NCBI RefSeq assembly: GCF_014694455.1
Contig: NZ_JAAUWT010000023.1
Location: 1 to 64,000 of the forward strand
Reading direction: 5' to 3'
DNA: 64,000 nt
Origin: Vibrio sp. S9_S30
Lineage (GTDB): Bacteria > Pseudomonadota > Gammaproteobacteria > Enterobacterales > Vibrionaceae
Shown one piece after another: positions 1 to 8,532 of this stretch. The first letter of the stretch is position 1, and the number at the start of each line of letters is the position of its first letter. The notes under the pieces are model-generated. The model did no database searches. It was not told where the DNA came from and saw only the letters and a program-made list of their open reading frames with translations. The position numbers were made by a program, and so were the translations under genes.

Positions 1-84
1 GAAGGTTTCAATTAGTTTGTCCATGCTCGTTCCTTGTTGGTGTCTGTTCACTTTTGGTCGAATGATCAGATCGAGGAACGAGCA

Positions 85-1125
85 ATGAGTTCCGCTATTG
101 GTTTAATTTCTTATCCAGAACTCAGGTTAAATCAGGTTAATGATTATATGCATAATTTTATTAACAAGAATTTGGCTTTCGATTGCAATATCAATACTAA
201 CTTTAATTCAGAGATGAATAAGGTAGTAGGAACGGTTAATTTCTTTCGTGAAAGTATGAAAAACGCGTTACTAAAAATGCATGAGGTTTCTTCCTGCAAT
301 GAAGATTTCGCGAAACATGCTACTTCCGAAATCGAAAAAATCCAATCTAACATACAGCTTTCCCGTGATACTTGTGGGGTTGCAAACGAACGGATTGTAA
401 CCATCAAAGATGTATCTTCAAACTTAGCGGTCAAAATGTCTGATTGCGATACCCAAATGAGAGAAATCTCTCAGTACTTAAGCAGTAGTGAGCGGGATGT
501 TACTCAGTTGAAGGGGTCGGCTCATTCCTATGCATCGCAAAACAGTGAATTAAATGAACAATTGGATGTGTTAAGCGGCAATGCGGAACAAGTGAGAAAT
601 GTCCTTACGGTTGTTGGAAGTATTGCCGAGCAAACCAACTTGTTGGCATTGAATGCCGCTATTGAAGCAGCAAGAGCTGGGGAGCAGGGGCGAGGTTTTG
701 CGGTGGTGGCGGATGAGGTCCGAACTTTGGCGGTACGCACTCAAGAAAGCTTGGAAGAGATTAATACTATCGTAAATAACATTACTCACGCGTCCTCTAA
801 CGTGATAGAGAAAATGCAAAATCAGAATGCATCATTAGAAAAATTGGTCGATTTGACGGGAAGCACGTCCGTCAGCATACAGCGTGCTGCGAAGATTCTC
901 TCCACGTCAACGGAGGTAATTGGCCAGCTGAGTGAAGACACCAGTGGTATCCATAACGATGTGTTATCTATTTCGGATGAAATTAATAAGCTGCATAGAG
1001 TCGAGATAGATAATCAAGAACGTATGGACTCAATCGTTCAACAAATGCAGGAAACCAGCAAATACGCCAGTGAAGTGACCGGAATATTAAAAGAATTTGA
1101 GCTCGGTAGTGTCAAGATGGGTTAA
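85..1125 (+). CDS. Soluble methyl-accepting chemotaxis-like protein
   Basis: The C-terminal half carries the methyl-accepting signalling domain, with the hairpin-tip signature AEQTNLLALNAAIEAARAGE at about residues 190-210, followed by GRGFAVVADEVRTLA, the part that contacts CheA/CheW in this family. I see no transmembrane segment or recognised sensor domain; the N-terminal 50 residues are polar and unassigned, so the protein (346 aa) is probably cytoplasmic. ATG at 85 is chosen because GAGGAA lies 6 bases upstream; the longer frame from TTG at 34 has no ribosome site. There is no C-terminal CheR-binding pentapeptide. The signal it senses is unknown. Confidence 0.85.
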   Translation: MSSAIGLISYPELRLNQVNDYMHNFINKNLAFDCNINTNFNSEMNKVVGTVNFFRESMKNALLKMHEVSSCNEDFAKHATSEIEKIQSNIQLSRDTCGVANERIVTIKDVSSNLAVKMSDCDTQMREISQYLSSSERDVTQLKGSAHSYASQNSELNEQLDVLSGNAEQVRNVLTVVGSIAEQTNLLALNAAIEAARAGEQGRGFAVVADEVRTLAVRTQESLEEINTIVNNITHASSNVIEKMQNQNASLEKLVDLTGSTSVSIQRAAKILSTSTEVIGQLSEDTSGIHNDVLSISDEINKLHRVEIDNQERMDSIVQQMQETSKYASEVTGILKEFELGSVKMG

Positions 1126-1168
1126 CTTAATCCTTAGATATGTTTCGAACTGAATTCTTAGCAGCATA

Positions 1169-1210
1169 CAACCTAGCTATTTGGGTTTTGAAATCCTGAT
1201 AGCTAGGTTG
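1169..1210. repeat. 12-bp perfect inverted repeat after the chemoreceptor gene
   Basis: CAACCTAGCTAT at 1169-1180 is perfectly complementary to ATAGCTAGGTTG at 1199-1210, with an 18-base loop. It lies 43 bases past the stop of the upstream gene. No T-run follows, so it may be a weak terminator, an mRNA 3'-end stabiliser or a protein site. Confidence 0.6.
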
Positions 1211-1250
1211 ATGAAACGAGATAAAAATTGATGAAACGGGATAACAATTG
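1208..1250. repeat. 20-bp tandem duplication
   Basis: The unit TTGATGAAACGRGATAAMAA occurs at 1208-1227 and 1228-1247, with a further TTG starting a third copy. Non-coding. Confidence 0.75.
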
Positions 1251-1334
1251 TCATTACTTCGACGAGAAGGTTTGTTTCGGCACCTAGCACCTAAATTACT
1301 CATGCCTAAGTCTCTATGGGATTGATGGCTTTAT

Positions 1335-1370
1335 TCAAACAAACGCATCAACTCAAACAAACGCATCAAC
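1335..1370. repeat. 18-bp perfect tandem duplication
   Basis: TCAAACAAACGCATCAAC occurs twice in direct succession (1335-1352 and 1353-1370). Non-coding, upstream of brnQ. Confidence 0.85.
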
Positions 1371-1428
1371 AAACGCGACGCAATTTAGGTAACGCGTTCA
1401 TTTCTTATATATTACCTAGGCTTATAGA

Positions 1429-1578
1429 TTGAAATGGTTAAATAATCCGCATATTTATTGGTTGGTAGTATTTAATTCTGCAATATTAAGTGGTAATGGA
1501 ATTATCATTGTGTTTTTTATTGCGCTCTTGTTTCTGACTTCTCTTTTGTTCATTATTCGCCCCTTATTTTTAGAATAA
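1429..1578 (+). CDS. Possible 49-aa hydrophobic protein or gene remnant
   Basis: An open frame from TTG 1429 to TAA 1576-1578 encodes a strongly hydrophobic stretch (...GNGIIIVFFIALLFLTSLLF...) that could form one or two membrane helices, ending ...IIRPLFLE. It has no visible ribosome site and a TTG start. It may be a real small membrane protein, a decayed N-terminus of a larger membrane protein, or a chance effect of T-rich sequence. The rest of 1126-1623 shows the repeats listed and an interrupted palindrome (TAGGTAA at 1386-1392, TTACCTA at 1412-1418). Confidence 0.25.
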   Translation: MKWLNNPHIYWLVVFNSAILSGNGIIIVFFIALLFLTSLLFIIRPLFLE

Positions 1579-1623
1579 AATTTCATGATATTTGTAAACA
1601 CAAGATTATTATAAGGATTTTCA

Positions 1624-2934
1624 GTGAGTCAGAAACTAAAATCAACTGATGTCATTGCTTTGGGCTTTATGCTCTTTGCGTTCTTTTTAGGAGCCGGCAA
1701 TATCATTTTCCCTCCCTTGGCAGGTCAATTGGCCGGCGAAAATTTAATTCCAGCGATGTTGGGCTTCCTACTTACTGCGGTAGGATTACCTTTGATCACC
1801 ATCATTGCCATTGCCGTTGCGGGAGGATCTTGGGAGCACCTGTCTAAGCATTTGCCTAAGCAGGCTGCAACTTTGATTGTGGTACTGATTTTTATCATTA
1901 TTGGTCCTGCCTTTGCGGCACCACGTACGGGTTTGGTTGCTTATGAAATGGCAGTGAAACCATTTTTCGCGGATGCACAACAATGGCACTTGACGATGTT
2001 CTCAGTGTTGTTCTTTGCCGTGGCGATGTTTTTCGCTTGGTCTCAAGGCAAGTTGATCGATACGATCGGAAAAGTACTGACCCCCGTTCTGTTTTTTGGT
2101 CTGATTACGCTTGCGGTATCTGTTTTTGTTGATCCTCAAGGTTTACAGTCCGCTGCTCAAGGTGATTATGTGAGTCAGCCGTTGATCACGGGTTTCCTTG
2201 AAGGTTACAACACCATGGATACGTTTGGTGCGTTGATGTTCGGCATTCTGATTGTTGATGCGCTGCGTAGCAAAGGCATTACTGAATCGAGTCTAACAAC
2301 GAAGTATTTGATCCACGCAGCGTTGATTGCTGCGATAGGCTTGGCGCTTGTTTACGTGTCTTTATTCTACTTAGGATCGACAAGCAATACTGTTGCGGCG
2401 GGTGCAGATAACGGTGGGGTTATCTTAAGTTTGTATGTTCAGGCGTTGTTTGGAGCGTCTGGGCAAACCGTTTTATCGGTTATTGTATTGCTAGCGTGTT
2501 TGACAACGGCGATTGGCTTGATTTCAGCGTGCTCGGATTATTTTAGTTCGGTGACGTCTGTGAAGTACAAGGTGTGGGTCGTGATCATCGGTGTGGCGTG
2601 TGCTGTTGTGGCTAACGTGGGTCTGAGTCAACTGATTTCACTGTCGGTTCCTGTATTGTTTGCGCTCTATCCTGTTGCTATCGCGCTGGTGGCACTGGCG
2701 TTTGTTCGTCACCGCTTACCCAACCCTGAGGTGGCTTATCGCATTGTGGTCTTGGTTGCGTTTGTCTTTGCCTTGTTGGATGCCGCTAAAGTGGCGGGCA
2801 TCAATGTGAATGCGTTTAACATGCTACCGTTGTTTGATGTGGGAATGGCATGGTTAATGCCTACTAGTGCTGCGATTATCTGCATGTTCTTCATTGGAAC
2901 GTCTCGCAAGTCACTGATGAAAGAAACAGCGTAA
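1624..2934 (+). CDS. brnQ: Branched-chain amino acid transporter BrnQ (LIVCS family)
   Basis: A 436-aa polytopic inner-membrane protein with about twelve hydrophobic segments and the BrnQ N-terminal pattern FFLGAGNIIFPPLAGQLAGE. The family imports leucine, isoleucine and valine coupled to sodium. The start is GTG at 1624 preceded by AAGGA (1613-1617). Length matches the family (about 430-440 aa). It stands alone, with a terminator just downstream. No regulator is adjacent; the long upstream gap could hold a control region, but I see no convincing leader peptide. Confidence 0.93.
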   Translation: MSQKLKSTDVIALGFMLFAFFLGAGNIIFPPLAGQLAGENLIPAMLGFLLTAVGLPLITIIAIAVAGGSWEHLSKHLPKQAATLIVVLIFIIIGPAFAAPRTGLVAYEMAVKPFFADAQQWHLTMFSVLFFAVAMFFAWSQGKLIDTIGKVLTPVLFFGLITLAVSVFVDPQGLQSAAQGDYVSQPLITGFLEGYNTMDTFGALMFGILIVDALRSKGITESSLTTKYLIHAALIAAIGLALVYVSLFYLGSTSNTVAAGADNGGVILSLYVQALFGASGQTVLSVIVLLACLTTAIGLISACSDYFSSVTSVKYKVWVVIIGVACAVVANVGLSQLISLSVPVLFALYPVAIALVALAFVRHRLPNPEVAYRIVVLVAFVFALLDAAKVAGINVNAFNMLPLFDVGMAWLMPTSAAIICMFFIGTSRKSLMKETA

Positions 2935-2974
2935 AGCAAGTTTGGATCCAGACATTCTAGCGAGCTAAAATGAT

Positions 2975-3005
2975 AAGGGGCGGATATTCATCAGCCCCTT
3001 TTTAA
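2975..3005 (+). terminator. Terminator of brnQ
   Basis: AAGGGGC (2975-2981) pairs with GCCCCTT (2994-3000), followed by T residues. Confidence 0.8.
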
Positions 3006-3039
3006 TTCTTTGGTGGATCTCAATTCTTTGGTGGATCTC
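3004..3039. repeat. 18-bp perfect tandem duplication
   Basis: AATTCTTTGGTGGATCTC occurs at 3004-3021 and 3022-3039, immediately after the brnQ terminator. Confidence 0.85.
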
Positions 3040-3101
3040 AATGCACTTGCGTATTTGTTCGGTACGTGCGTTTTTATACAAAAGTTTAGAAGACCGACAG
3101 G

Positions 3102-3620
3102 TTAAAGCGAGTTGTGGTATTCCACTAAGATCTGTTCACACCATCTTTCGATGCGTTCGTCGCTAAGCTCATATTGGGAATCTTCATCCAACGCTAAGCC
3201 TACAAAATGTGACTTATCTTCTGTCAGTGCTTTCGATGCTTCGAAGTTATAGCCTTCATTTTTCCAAAAGCCAATGAACTGAGCGCCCGTTTTGGTCAAT
3301 TCATCATGGAGAAGCCCCATCGCATCGAGAAACCACTCGCCATAACCTTCTTGATCGCCTAAGCCGAATAACGCGACGTATTTGCCTTTTAGCGACACGC
3401 CATCGATGTGCTCCCATACAGCACTCCAATCCTCTTGAATTTCACCGAAATCCCACGTGGAAATTCCAAGCACTAACAGATCATAGTCGTTCATTAATGA
3501 TAGTGGTGTGTCTTTTACATTAAACATATCCACTAAGTCTTCACCAATGAAGGCGCGAATTTTCTCTGCTGCCATTTCAGTGTAGAAAGTTGTAGAGCCG
3601 TAAAAAAGTCCGATTTTCAT
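3102..3620 (-). CDS. fldB: Flavodoxin 2 (FldB-type)
   Basis: Small FMN electron carrier of 172 aa. The FMN phosphate-binding loop GLFYGSTTFYTE is at residues 4-15, and the later flavin-ring contacts (STWDFGE near 54-60, GLGDQEGYGEWF near 100) are recognisable. Flavodoxins donate electrons to reductases and radical-SAM enzymes in the cytoplasm. The gene is divergent from xerD, the same order as E. coli fldB-xerD, which supports FldB rather than FldA. Starts at ATG 3620. Confidence 0.88.
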   Translation of the reverse strand: MKIGLFYGSTTFYTEMAAEKIRAFIGEDLVDMFNVKDTPLSLMNDYDLLVLGISTWDFGEIQEDWSAVWEHIDGVSLKGKYVALFGLGDQEGYGEWFLDAMGLLHDELTKTGAQFIGFWKNEGYNFEASKALTEDKSHFVGLALDEDSQYELSDERIERWCEQILVEYHNSL

Positions 3621-3771
3621 GATCTGTGATTGTTGATGAAAGAGAGGGCAGATTCTAACGGGAAATGAGAAAGATTTGCAGAATTTATACTTTTAGAGAG
3701 GAATTTTAATAGTATTCTTTTCTCGGCTCACTTAGTCTGCTTAAGAATAAGTTTAGAAAAGAGAGAGAAGA

Positions 3772-4680
3772 ATGACGCAAGTCAGTCATCCCGATAGCTA
3801 TTTGATAGAGCAGTTTTTAGATGCAATGTGGATGGAAAGAGGGCTGTCTGAGAACACGCTCTCTTCTTACCGAAACGATCTATTTAAATTATTGAACTGG
3901 ATGTCTGAATCCAATTTCCGTTTGGATTTTATCAGTGCTTCAGGGTTGCAGGATTACCAGTCATGGCTAATGGATCAAGGTTTTAAACAAACTTCTCGAG
4001 CGAGGATGCTCTCAGCGATACGGCGATTGTTTCAATATCTTCATCGAGAAAAAGTCAGGGCGGATGACCCTAGTGCGTTGTTGGTTAGCCCTAAATTACC
4101 GCAGCGACTCCCTAAAGATTTGAGTGAGCAGCAAGTTGAAGCGTTGCTTAATGCGCCAGACCCTAACGATCCCATAGAATTACGCGACAAAGCCATGCTT
4201 GAGCTTTTGTACGCGACTGGGCTACGCGTCACTGAACTGGTGAGCTTGACCATGGAAAATATTAGCCTACGTCAAGGCGTGGTCCGTGTCATGGGGAAAG
4301 GTGGAAAAGAGCGCTTAGTTCCAATGGGAGAAAATGCCATCGATTGGATTGAAACCTTTTTGGAACAAGGACGTCCAACCATCTTGGGTGAAAAATCGTC
4401 CGATGTTGTGTTTCCTAGTAAACGGGCAAGACAGATGACAAGGCAAACCTTTTGGCATCGAATAAAGTTTTATGCAGTGCTGGCAGATATTGACTCTGAC
4501 GCATTATCGCCACACGTACTGCGCCATGCATTTGCAACACATTTATTAAATTACGGCGCAGATTTGAGGGTGGTTCAAATGTTGTTAGGACATAGTGACT
4601 TATCCACCACACAAATTTATACTCACGTCGCAACCGAGCGACTGAAACAGATTCACGAACAACACCACCCAAGGGCGTAG
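3772..4680 (+). CDS. xerD: Tyrosine recombinase XerD
   Basis: 302-aa site-specific recombinase that with XerC resolves chromosome dimers at dif under FtsK control. The N-terminal core-binding SAM-like domain (about 1-95) is followed by the catalytic domain with the expected residues: Arg in ATGLRVTELV, Lys in GKGGKERLVP, HxxR in HVLRHAFATHLL, His in LLGHSDLSTT, and the nucleophile Tyr in TQIYTHV. AGAGAGAAG precedes ATG 3772. It leads the xerD-dsbC-recJ-prfB-lysS group, with 30 bp to dsbC. Confidence 0.96.
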   Translation: MTQVSHPDSYLIEQFLDAMWMERGLSENTLSSYRNDLFKLLNWMSESNFRLDFISASGLQDYQSWLMDQGFKQTSRARMLSAIRRLFQYLHREKVRADDPSALLVSPKLPQRLPKDLSEQQVEALLNAPDPNDPIELRDKAMLELLYATGLRVTELVSLTMENISLRQGVVRVMGKGGKERLVPMGENAIDWIETFLEQGRPTILGEKSSDVVFPSKRARQMTRQTFWHRIKFYAVLADIDSDALSPHVLRHAFATHLLNYGADLRVVQMLLGHSDLSTTQIYTHVATERLKQIHEQHHPRA

Positions 4681-4710
4681 TTCGTATATGACTATTTTTA
4701 AGGTGAAATC

Positions 4711-5436
4711 ATGCAATTTTTGCGCAAACTTGGTGTAGTAGCGGCTGGCGCGCTGACTTCTTTTTCTCTTTTTGCTGCTGAAGCAGATGTCAGTAACATT
4801 ACTGAGCGATTCGGTAAATTGGGAGTGGCAGTGAGTAGCATAACCGACAGCGACATCACCGGTCTTTACGAAGTCGAAACGAATCAAGGGCTATTTTTGT
4901 CTACACAGACAGGCGACTATTTTATTCAAGGTAAAATCTACGCCCTAGATGACAAAGGTAACTTTACGGATGTGATCGCTAAGCGTTACGCCGAAAAAAT
5001 TAAGGATTTCTCTTCTAGCTGGATCGAGTACAAAGCAAAAGAAGAAAAATACATTGTGACCGTATTTACGGATATTGATTGTGGTTACTGTTTGAAATTG
5101 CACCGTCAGATGCAAGAGTACAATGACAAAGGCATCACCATTCGCTATTTGGCATACCCTCGCGCTGGCGTACAAAGCCAAGTGGGTCAACAAATGTCGC
5201 AAATTTGGTGTTCTGTTGATCAAAAAGCGGCTATGGATGAAATGAAGCTTGAGCGCAGCTTCAGTCAAAAAGTCAGAGAGAAAGAAGACTGTCTCAACAC
5301 CATCGCTTCACATCGTGATTTGGGTTCTAAATTGGGTGTGCGTGGTACGCCTGCCATCGTCACCAGTAATGGCAGTGTGATTGGTGGTTACTTATCACCG
5401 GATGATCTGATTGCTCAGTTGGAAAAAATTAACTAA
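4711..5436 (+). CDS. dsbC: Thiol:disulfide isomerase DsbC
   Basis: 241-aa periplasmic protein with a cleavable signal peptide (residues about 1-22, ending SLFA-AEAD). An N-terminal dimerisation domain follows, then a thioredoxin fold with the active-site CGYC in FTDIDCGYCLKLH (near residue 125) and the cis-Pro loop GVRGTPAIV. Two more cysteines (IWCSVD and EDCLN) match the structural pair in DsbC. It reshuffles wrong disulfides and is kept reduced by DsbD. AAGGTG lies upstream of ATG 4711. It sits between xerD and recJ as in enterobacteria. Confidence 0.95.
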   Translation: MQFLRKLGVVAAGALTSFSLFAAEADVSNITERFGKLGVAVSSITDSDITGLYEVETNQGLFLSTQTGDYFIQGKIYALDDKGNFTDVIAKRYAEKIKDFSSSWIEYKAKEEKYIVTVFTDIDCGYCLKLHRQMQEYNDKGITIRYLAYPRAGVQSQVGQQMSQIWCSVDQKAAMDEMKLERSFSQKVREKEDCLNTIASHRDLGSKLGVRGTPAIVTSNGSVIGGYLSPDDLIAQLEKIN

Positions 5437-5500
5437 TACTAAACGGATGCCTGTGGGAAACTTCAGGCAAACGACTTTTCTCTGAGCGAAATTCAAAGAT

Positions 5501-7240
5501 ATGATCGAAATTCAAAGACGCCCTCAAGATACGCCCCATTCACTTCCGAATTCTATTTCGCCCTTACTTCAGCGAATTTACGCCGCGCGAGGTATTCAAT
5601 CCTCCTCTCAGCTCGATACTACGGCTAAAGCCCTACACTCCTACCAGTTATTAGGGGGCATTCAGCAAGCCGTTGAAATCTTGTTTGGATCTATTCAGAA
5701 GAAAAAACGCATTATTGTTGTTGGCGATTTTGATGCTGATGGCGCAACCAGTTCTGCGTTGTCTGTGCTTGCGCTGAGAATGCTGGGCTGCCATAACGTT
5801 GATTATCTCGTTCCTAACCGGTTTGAAGATGGGTACGGGTTAAGCCCTGAAGTGGTTGATCAAGCGATCGAACTTGGCGTAGAAGTGATCATGACGGTGG
5901 ACAACGGGGTTTCATCAATTGATGGTGTACGTTATGCCAAAGACAAAGGGATTACCGTTATTGTGACGGATCACCATTTGCCGGGTCATGAATTGCCTAA
6001 TGCGGATGCCATCGTTAACCCCAACCTTGAAAGTTGCGAATTCCCATCAAAATCATTGGCAGGAGTTGGTGTCGCGTTTTATATGATGATGGCGCTTTGT
6101 GTCCATATGCGCAAACTGAACTGGTTTGCTTCGCAAGGTATGCAAGAGCCCAAGTTGATGGAGCTTATTGACTTGGTGGCTTTAGGCACCGTTGCTGATG
6201 TGGTGCCTCTTGATGAAAACAACCGAATATTGGTTCACCAAGGATTGCAACGCATTCGTGCGGGTAAAGCGCGGCCTGGTATTCAAGCTCTAATTGAAGT
6301 GGCGAAGCGTGATTCGCGGCGTCTGGTTGCTTCCGATTTTGGTTTTGCGCTAGGACCCCGAATAAATGCCGCGGGTAGGCTTGACGATATGTCATTTGGC
6401 GTTGAATTGTTGATGAGTAATAACATCCATGCCGCGCGTCGGATGGCGAGTGAATTGGATGGATTAAATCAAACTCGAAAAGAGATTGAAGAAGGCATGA
6501 AACAAGAAGCAATGGCATTTTGTGAACGCCTGCAATTTGGTGAAAACGCAGAGTTGCCTTATGGGCTGGTTTTGTTCCAACGAGACTGGCACCAAGGTGT
6601 GATTGGTATTTTGGCTTCGCGTATCAAGGAACAATTTCACCGTCCAGTGATTGCTTTTGCTGATGGGGGGGATGGCACTCTCAAGGGGTCGTGCCGTTCC
6701 ATTCCTGGTTTGCACATGCGCGACACGCTGGATAGGATCGACACTCAAAACCCCGGTGTGATCACTAAATTTGGTGGGCATGCCATGGCCGCAGGTTTGA
6801 CGGTAAAAGAGTCAAACTTTGAACAATTCAGTCGGTTGTTTGACAAAGCCGTTCGTCATGACCTAGACGAAGCCTCTCTAAAGGGCATTTTATTATCGGA
6901 TGGAGAATTGCAACCTGAAGAGTTTTCCATGCACGTTGCAGAAACCCTGCGTTCAGCAGGACCATGGGGACAAGCGTTTCCTGAACCCTTGTTCGATGGT
7001 GAATTTAAAGTAATGCACCAAAAACTGGTGGGAGAAAAACACTTGAAGTTAATGTTGGAACCCTTACACAAAGGACACCCGACCAACATTATGATTGATG
7101 GTATTGCTTTTAATGTGGATTTGCGTCGATGGCCCGATGCATCGGTAAAAACGGTACGTTTGGCGTACAAGCTTGATATCAATGAGTTCCGCGGCAACCA
7201 GTCCCTTCAATTGATGATCGATCATATTGAGGCGAAATAA
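5501..7240 (+). CDS. recJ: Single-strand 5'-3' exonuclease RecJ
   Basis: 579-aa DHH-family nuclease used in recombination, base-excision and mismatch repair. Metal-binding motifs are in order: DFDADGATSS (near 80), TVDNG, VTDHHLPG (the DHH motif, near 160), VALGTVADVVPL, and the DHHA1 motif GGHAMAAGL near 430. A C-terminal OB-like region follows. ATG 5501 is 64 bp after dsbC. Mismatch repair is also represented in the window by mutH. Confidence 0.95.
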   Translation: MIEIQRRPQDTPHSLPNSISPLLQRIYAARGIQSSSQLDTTAKALHSYQLLGGIQQAVEILFGSIQKKKRIIVVGDFDADGATSSALSVLALRMLGCHNVDYLVPNRFEDGYGLSPEVVDQAIELGVEVIMTVDNGVSSIDGVRYAKDKGITVIVTDHHLPGHELPNADAIVNPNLESCEFPSKSLAGVGVAFYMMMALCVHMRKLNWFASQGMQEPKLMELIDLVALGTVADVVPLDENNRILVHQGLQRIRAGKARPGIQALIEVAKRDSRRLVASDFGFALGPRINAAGRLDDMSFGVELLMSNNIHAARRMASELDGLNQTRKEIEEGMKQEAMAFCERLQFGENAELPYGLVLFQRDWHQGVIGILASRIKEQFHRPVIAFADGGDGTLKGSCRSIPGLHMRDTLDRIDTQNPGVITKFGGHAMAAGLTVKESNFEQFSRLFDKAVRHDLDEASLKGILLSDGELQPEEFSMHVAETLRSAGPWGQAFPEPLFDGEFKVMHQKLVGEKHLKLMLEPLHKGHPTNIMIDGIAFNVDLRRWPDASVKTVRLAYKLDINEFRGNQSLQLMIDHIEAK

Positions 7241-7399
7241 CCTCGTAATCCATACTGTTTTTATGCCTGTCCTGCTGCGGATTAAGAGTCGCGGGCTCCT
7301 AGCATTTCTAAGCATGTATGACGCAAATTTTTCTGTATATCTATCACATTTTTGAGTAGAATTCTTCGGTTAAATTCTACGCTAAAATGTTGAGCCAAC

Positions 7400-8498
7400 A
7401 TGTTTGAAATCAATCCTATTAAAAACCGCCTACAGGACGTGACCGAGCGCACAAATGTCCTGAGGGGGTACCTTTGACTATGACGCTAAGAAAGAGCGTC
7501 TAGAAGAAGTCAACGCAGAACTAGAACAACCCGATGTATGGAATGAACCTGAGCGAGCACAAGCACTAGGTAAAGAGCGTGCCTCTCTTGAAGCGGTGGT
7601 CGAAACCATCGATTCACTCGATCAGGGTGTTGAAGACGTAGAAGGTCTTCTTGAGCTAGCGATTGAAGAAGAAGATCAAGAAACCTTCGATGAAATCGAC
7701 CCTGAATTGGTTGAACTTGAGCTCAAACTAGAGAAGCTTGAATTTCGCCGTATGTTTGCGGGCGATCACGATGCTTCCGATTGCTACATCGATTTACAAG
7801 CAGGGTCAGGGGGGACAGAAGCACAAGACTGGACCAACATGATGCTGCGCATGTATTTACGCTGGGCGGAGTCGAAAGGCTTTAAAGCGGAAGTCATTGA
7901 AGTGTCTGAAGGCGATGTCGCGGGCTTGAAATCGGCAACGGTTCGTATTTCGGGTGAATACGCTTACGGTTGGCTTCGCACAGAGACGGGTGTTCACCGT
8001 TTGGTTCGAAAGTCTCCATTTGATTCGGGCGGTCGTCGCCATACCTCATTCGCATCTGCGTTTATTTATCCGGAGATTGATGAAAACATCGACATTGATG
8101 TGAACCCTTCAGACCTTCGTATTGATGTTTATCGTGCGTCAGGTGCGGGTGGACAGCACGTTAACACCACGGAATCAGCGGTGCGTATTACGCACCTTCC
8201 AACCAATACTGTGGTGCAGTGCCAGAACGACCGTTCTCAACATAAAAACAAAGATCAGGCGATGAAACAGCTTCGTGCGAAGCTATTCGAGCTGGAATTG
8301 CAAAAGCAAAATGCGGAAAAACAAGCCAATGAAGATGCAAAATCGGATATCGGCTGGGGTAGCCAGATCCGTTCTTACGTCTTGGATGATTCCCGTATTA
8401 AAGATTTACGTACCGGCGTTGAAAACCGCAATACACAAGCGGTTCTAGATGGCGATCTCGACAAATTTATTGAAGCCAGCCTGAAATCAGGCCTGTAA
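7400..8498 (+). CDS. prfB: Peptide chain release factor 2 (programmed +1 frameshift)
   Basis: RF2 reads UAA and UGA. Translation starts at ATG 7400, reads 25 codons to an in-frame TGA at 7475-7477, and must shift +1 at CTT-T to continue from GAC 7476 to the stop at 8498, giving 365 aa, the same as E. coli RF2. Landmarks: stop-recognition SPF in RKSPFDSGG, peptidyl-hydrolysis GGQ in RASGAGGQHVN with Ala before SGAGGQ as in most bacteria. The frame that opens at GTG 7596 is only the downstream part. lysS follows 34 bp later. Confidence 0.97.
7463..7478 (+). promoter_or_regulatory. prfB autoregulatory +1 frameshift site
   Basis: AGGGGG at 7463-7468 is an internal Shine-Dalgarno-like element three bases before CTT (7472-7474), followed by TGA C. 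This is the canonical RF2 site: scarce RF2 slows termination at TGA and favours slippage of the Leu-tRNA into +1. The order SD - TAC - CTT - TGA - C matches the E. coli element. Confidence 0.96.
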
Positions 8499-8532
8499 GC
8501 TTTCACCGACCAATCGACAGGATACATCGAAA

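Noticed and set aside
1513..1554. Possible Leu-containing leader peptide upstream of brnQ (MELSLCFLLRSCF)
   Set aside because: Only four Leu codons, no ribosome site and no terminator/antiterminator pair before brnQ.
7596..8498. Stand-alone RF2-like ORF starting at GTG
   Set aside because: It is the downstream part of prfB; the intact +1 frameshift site and matching total length of 365 aa show the true start at 7400.
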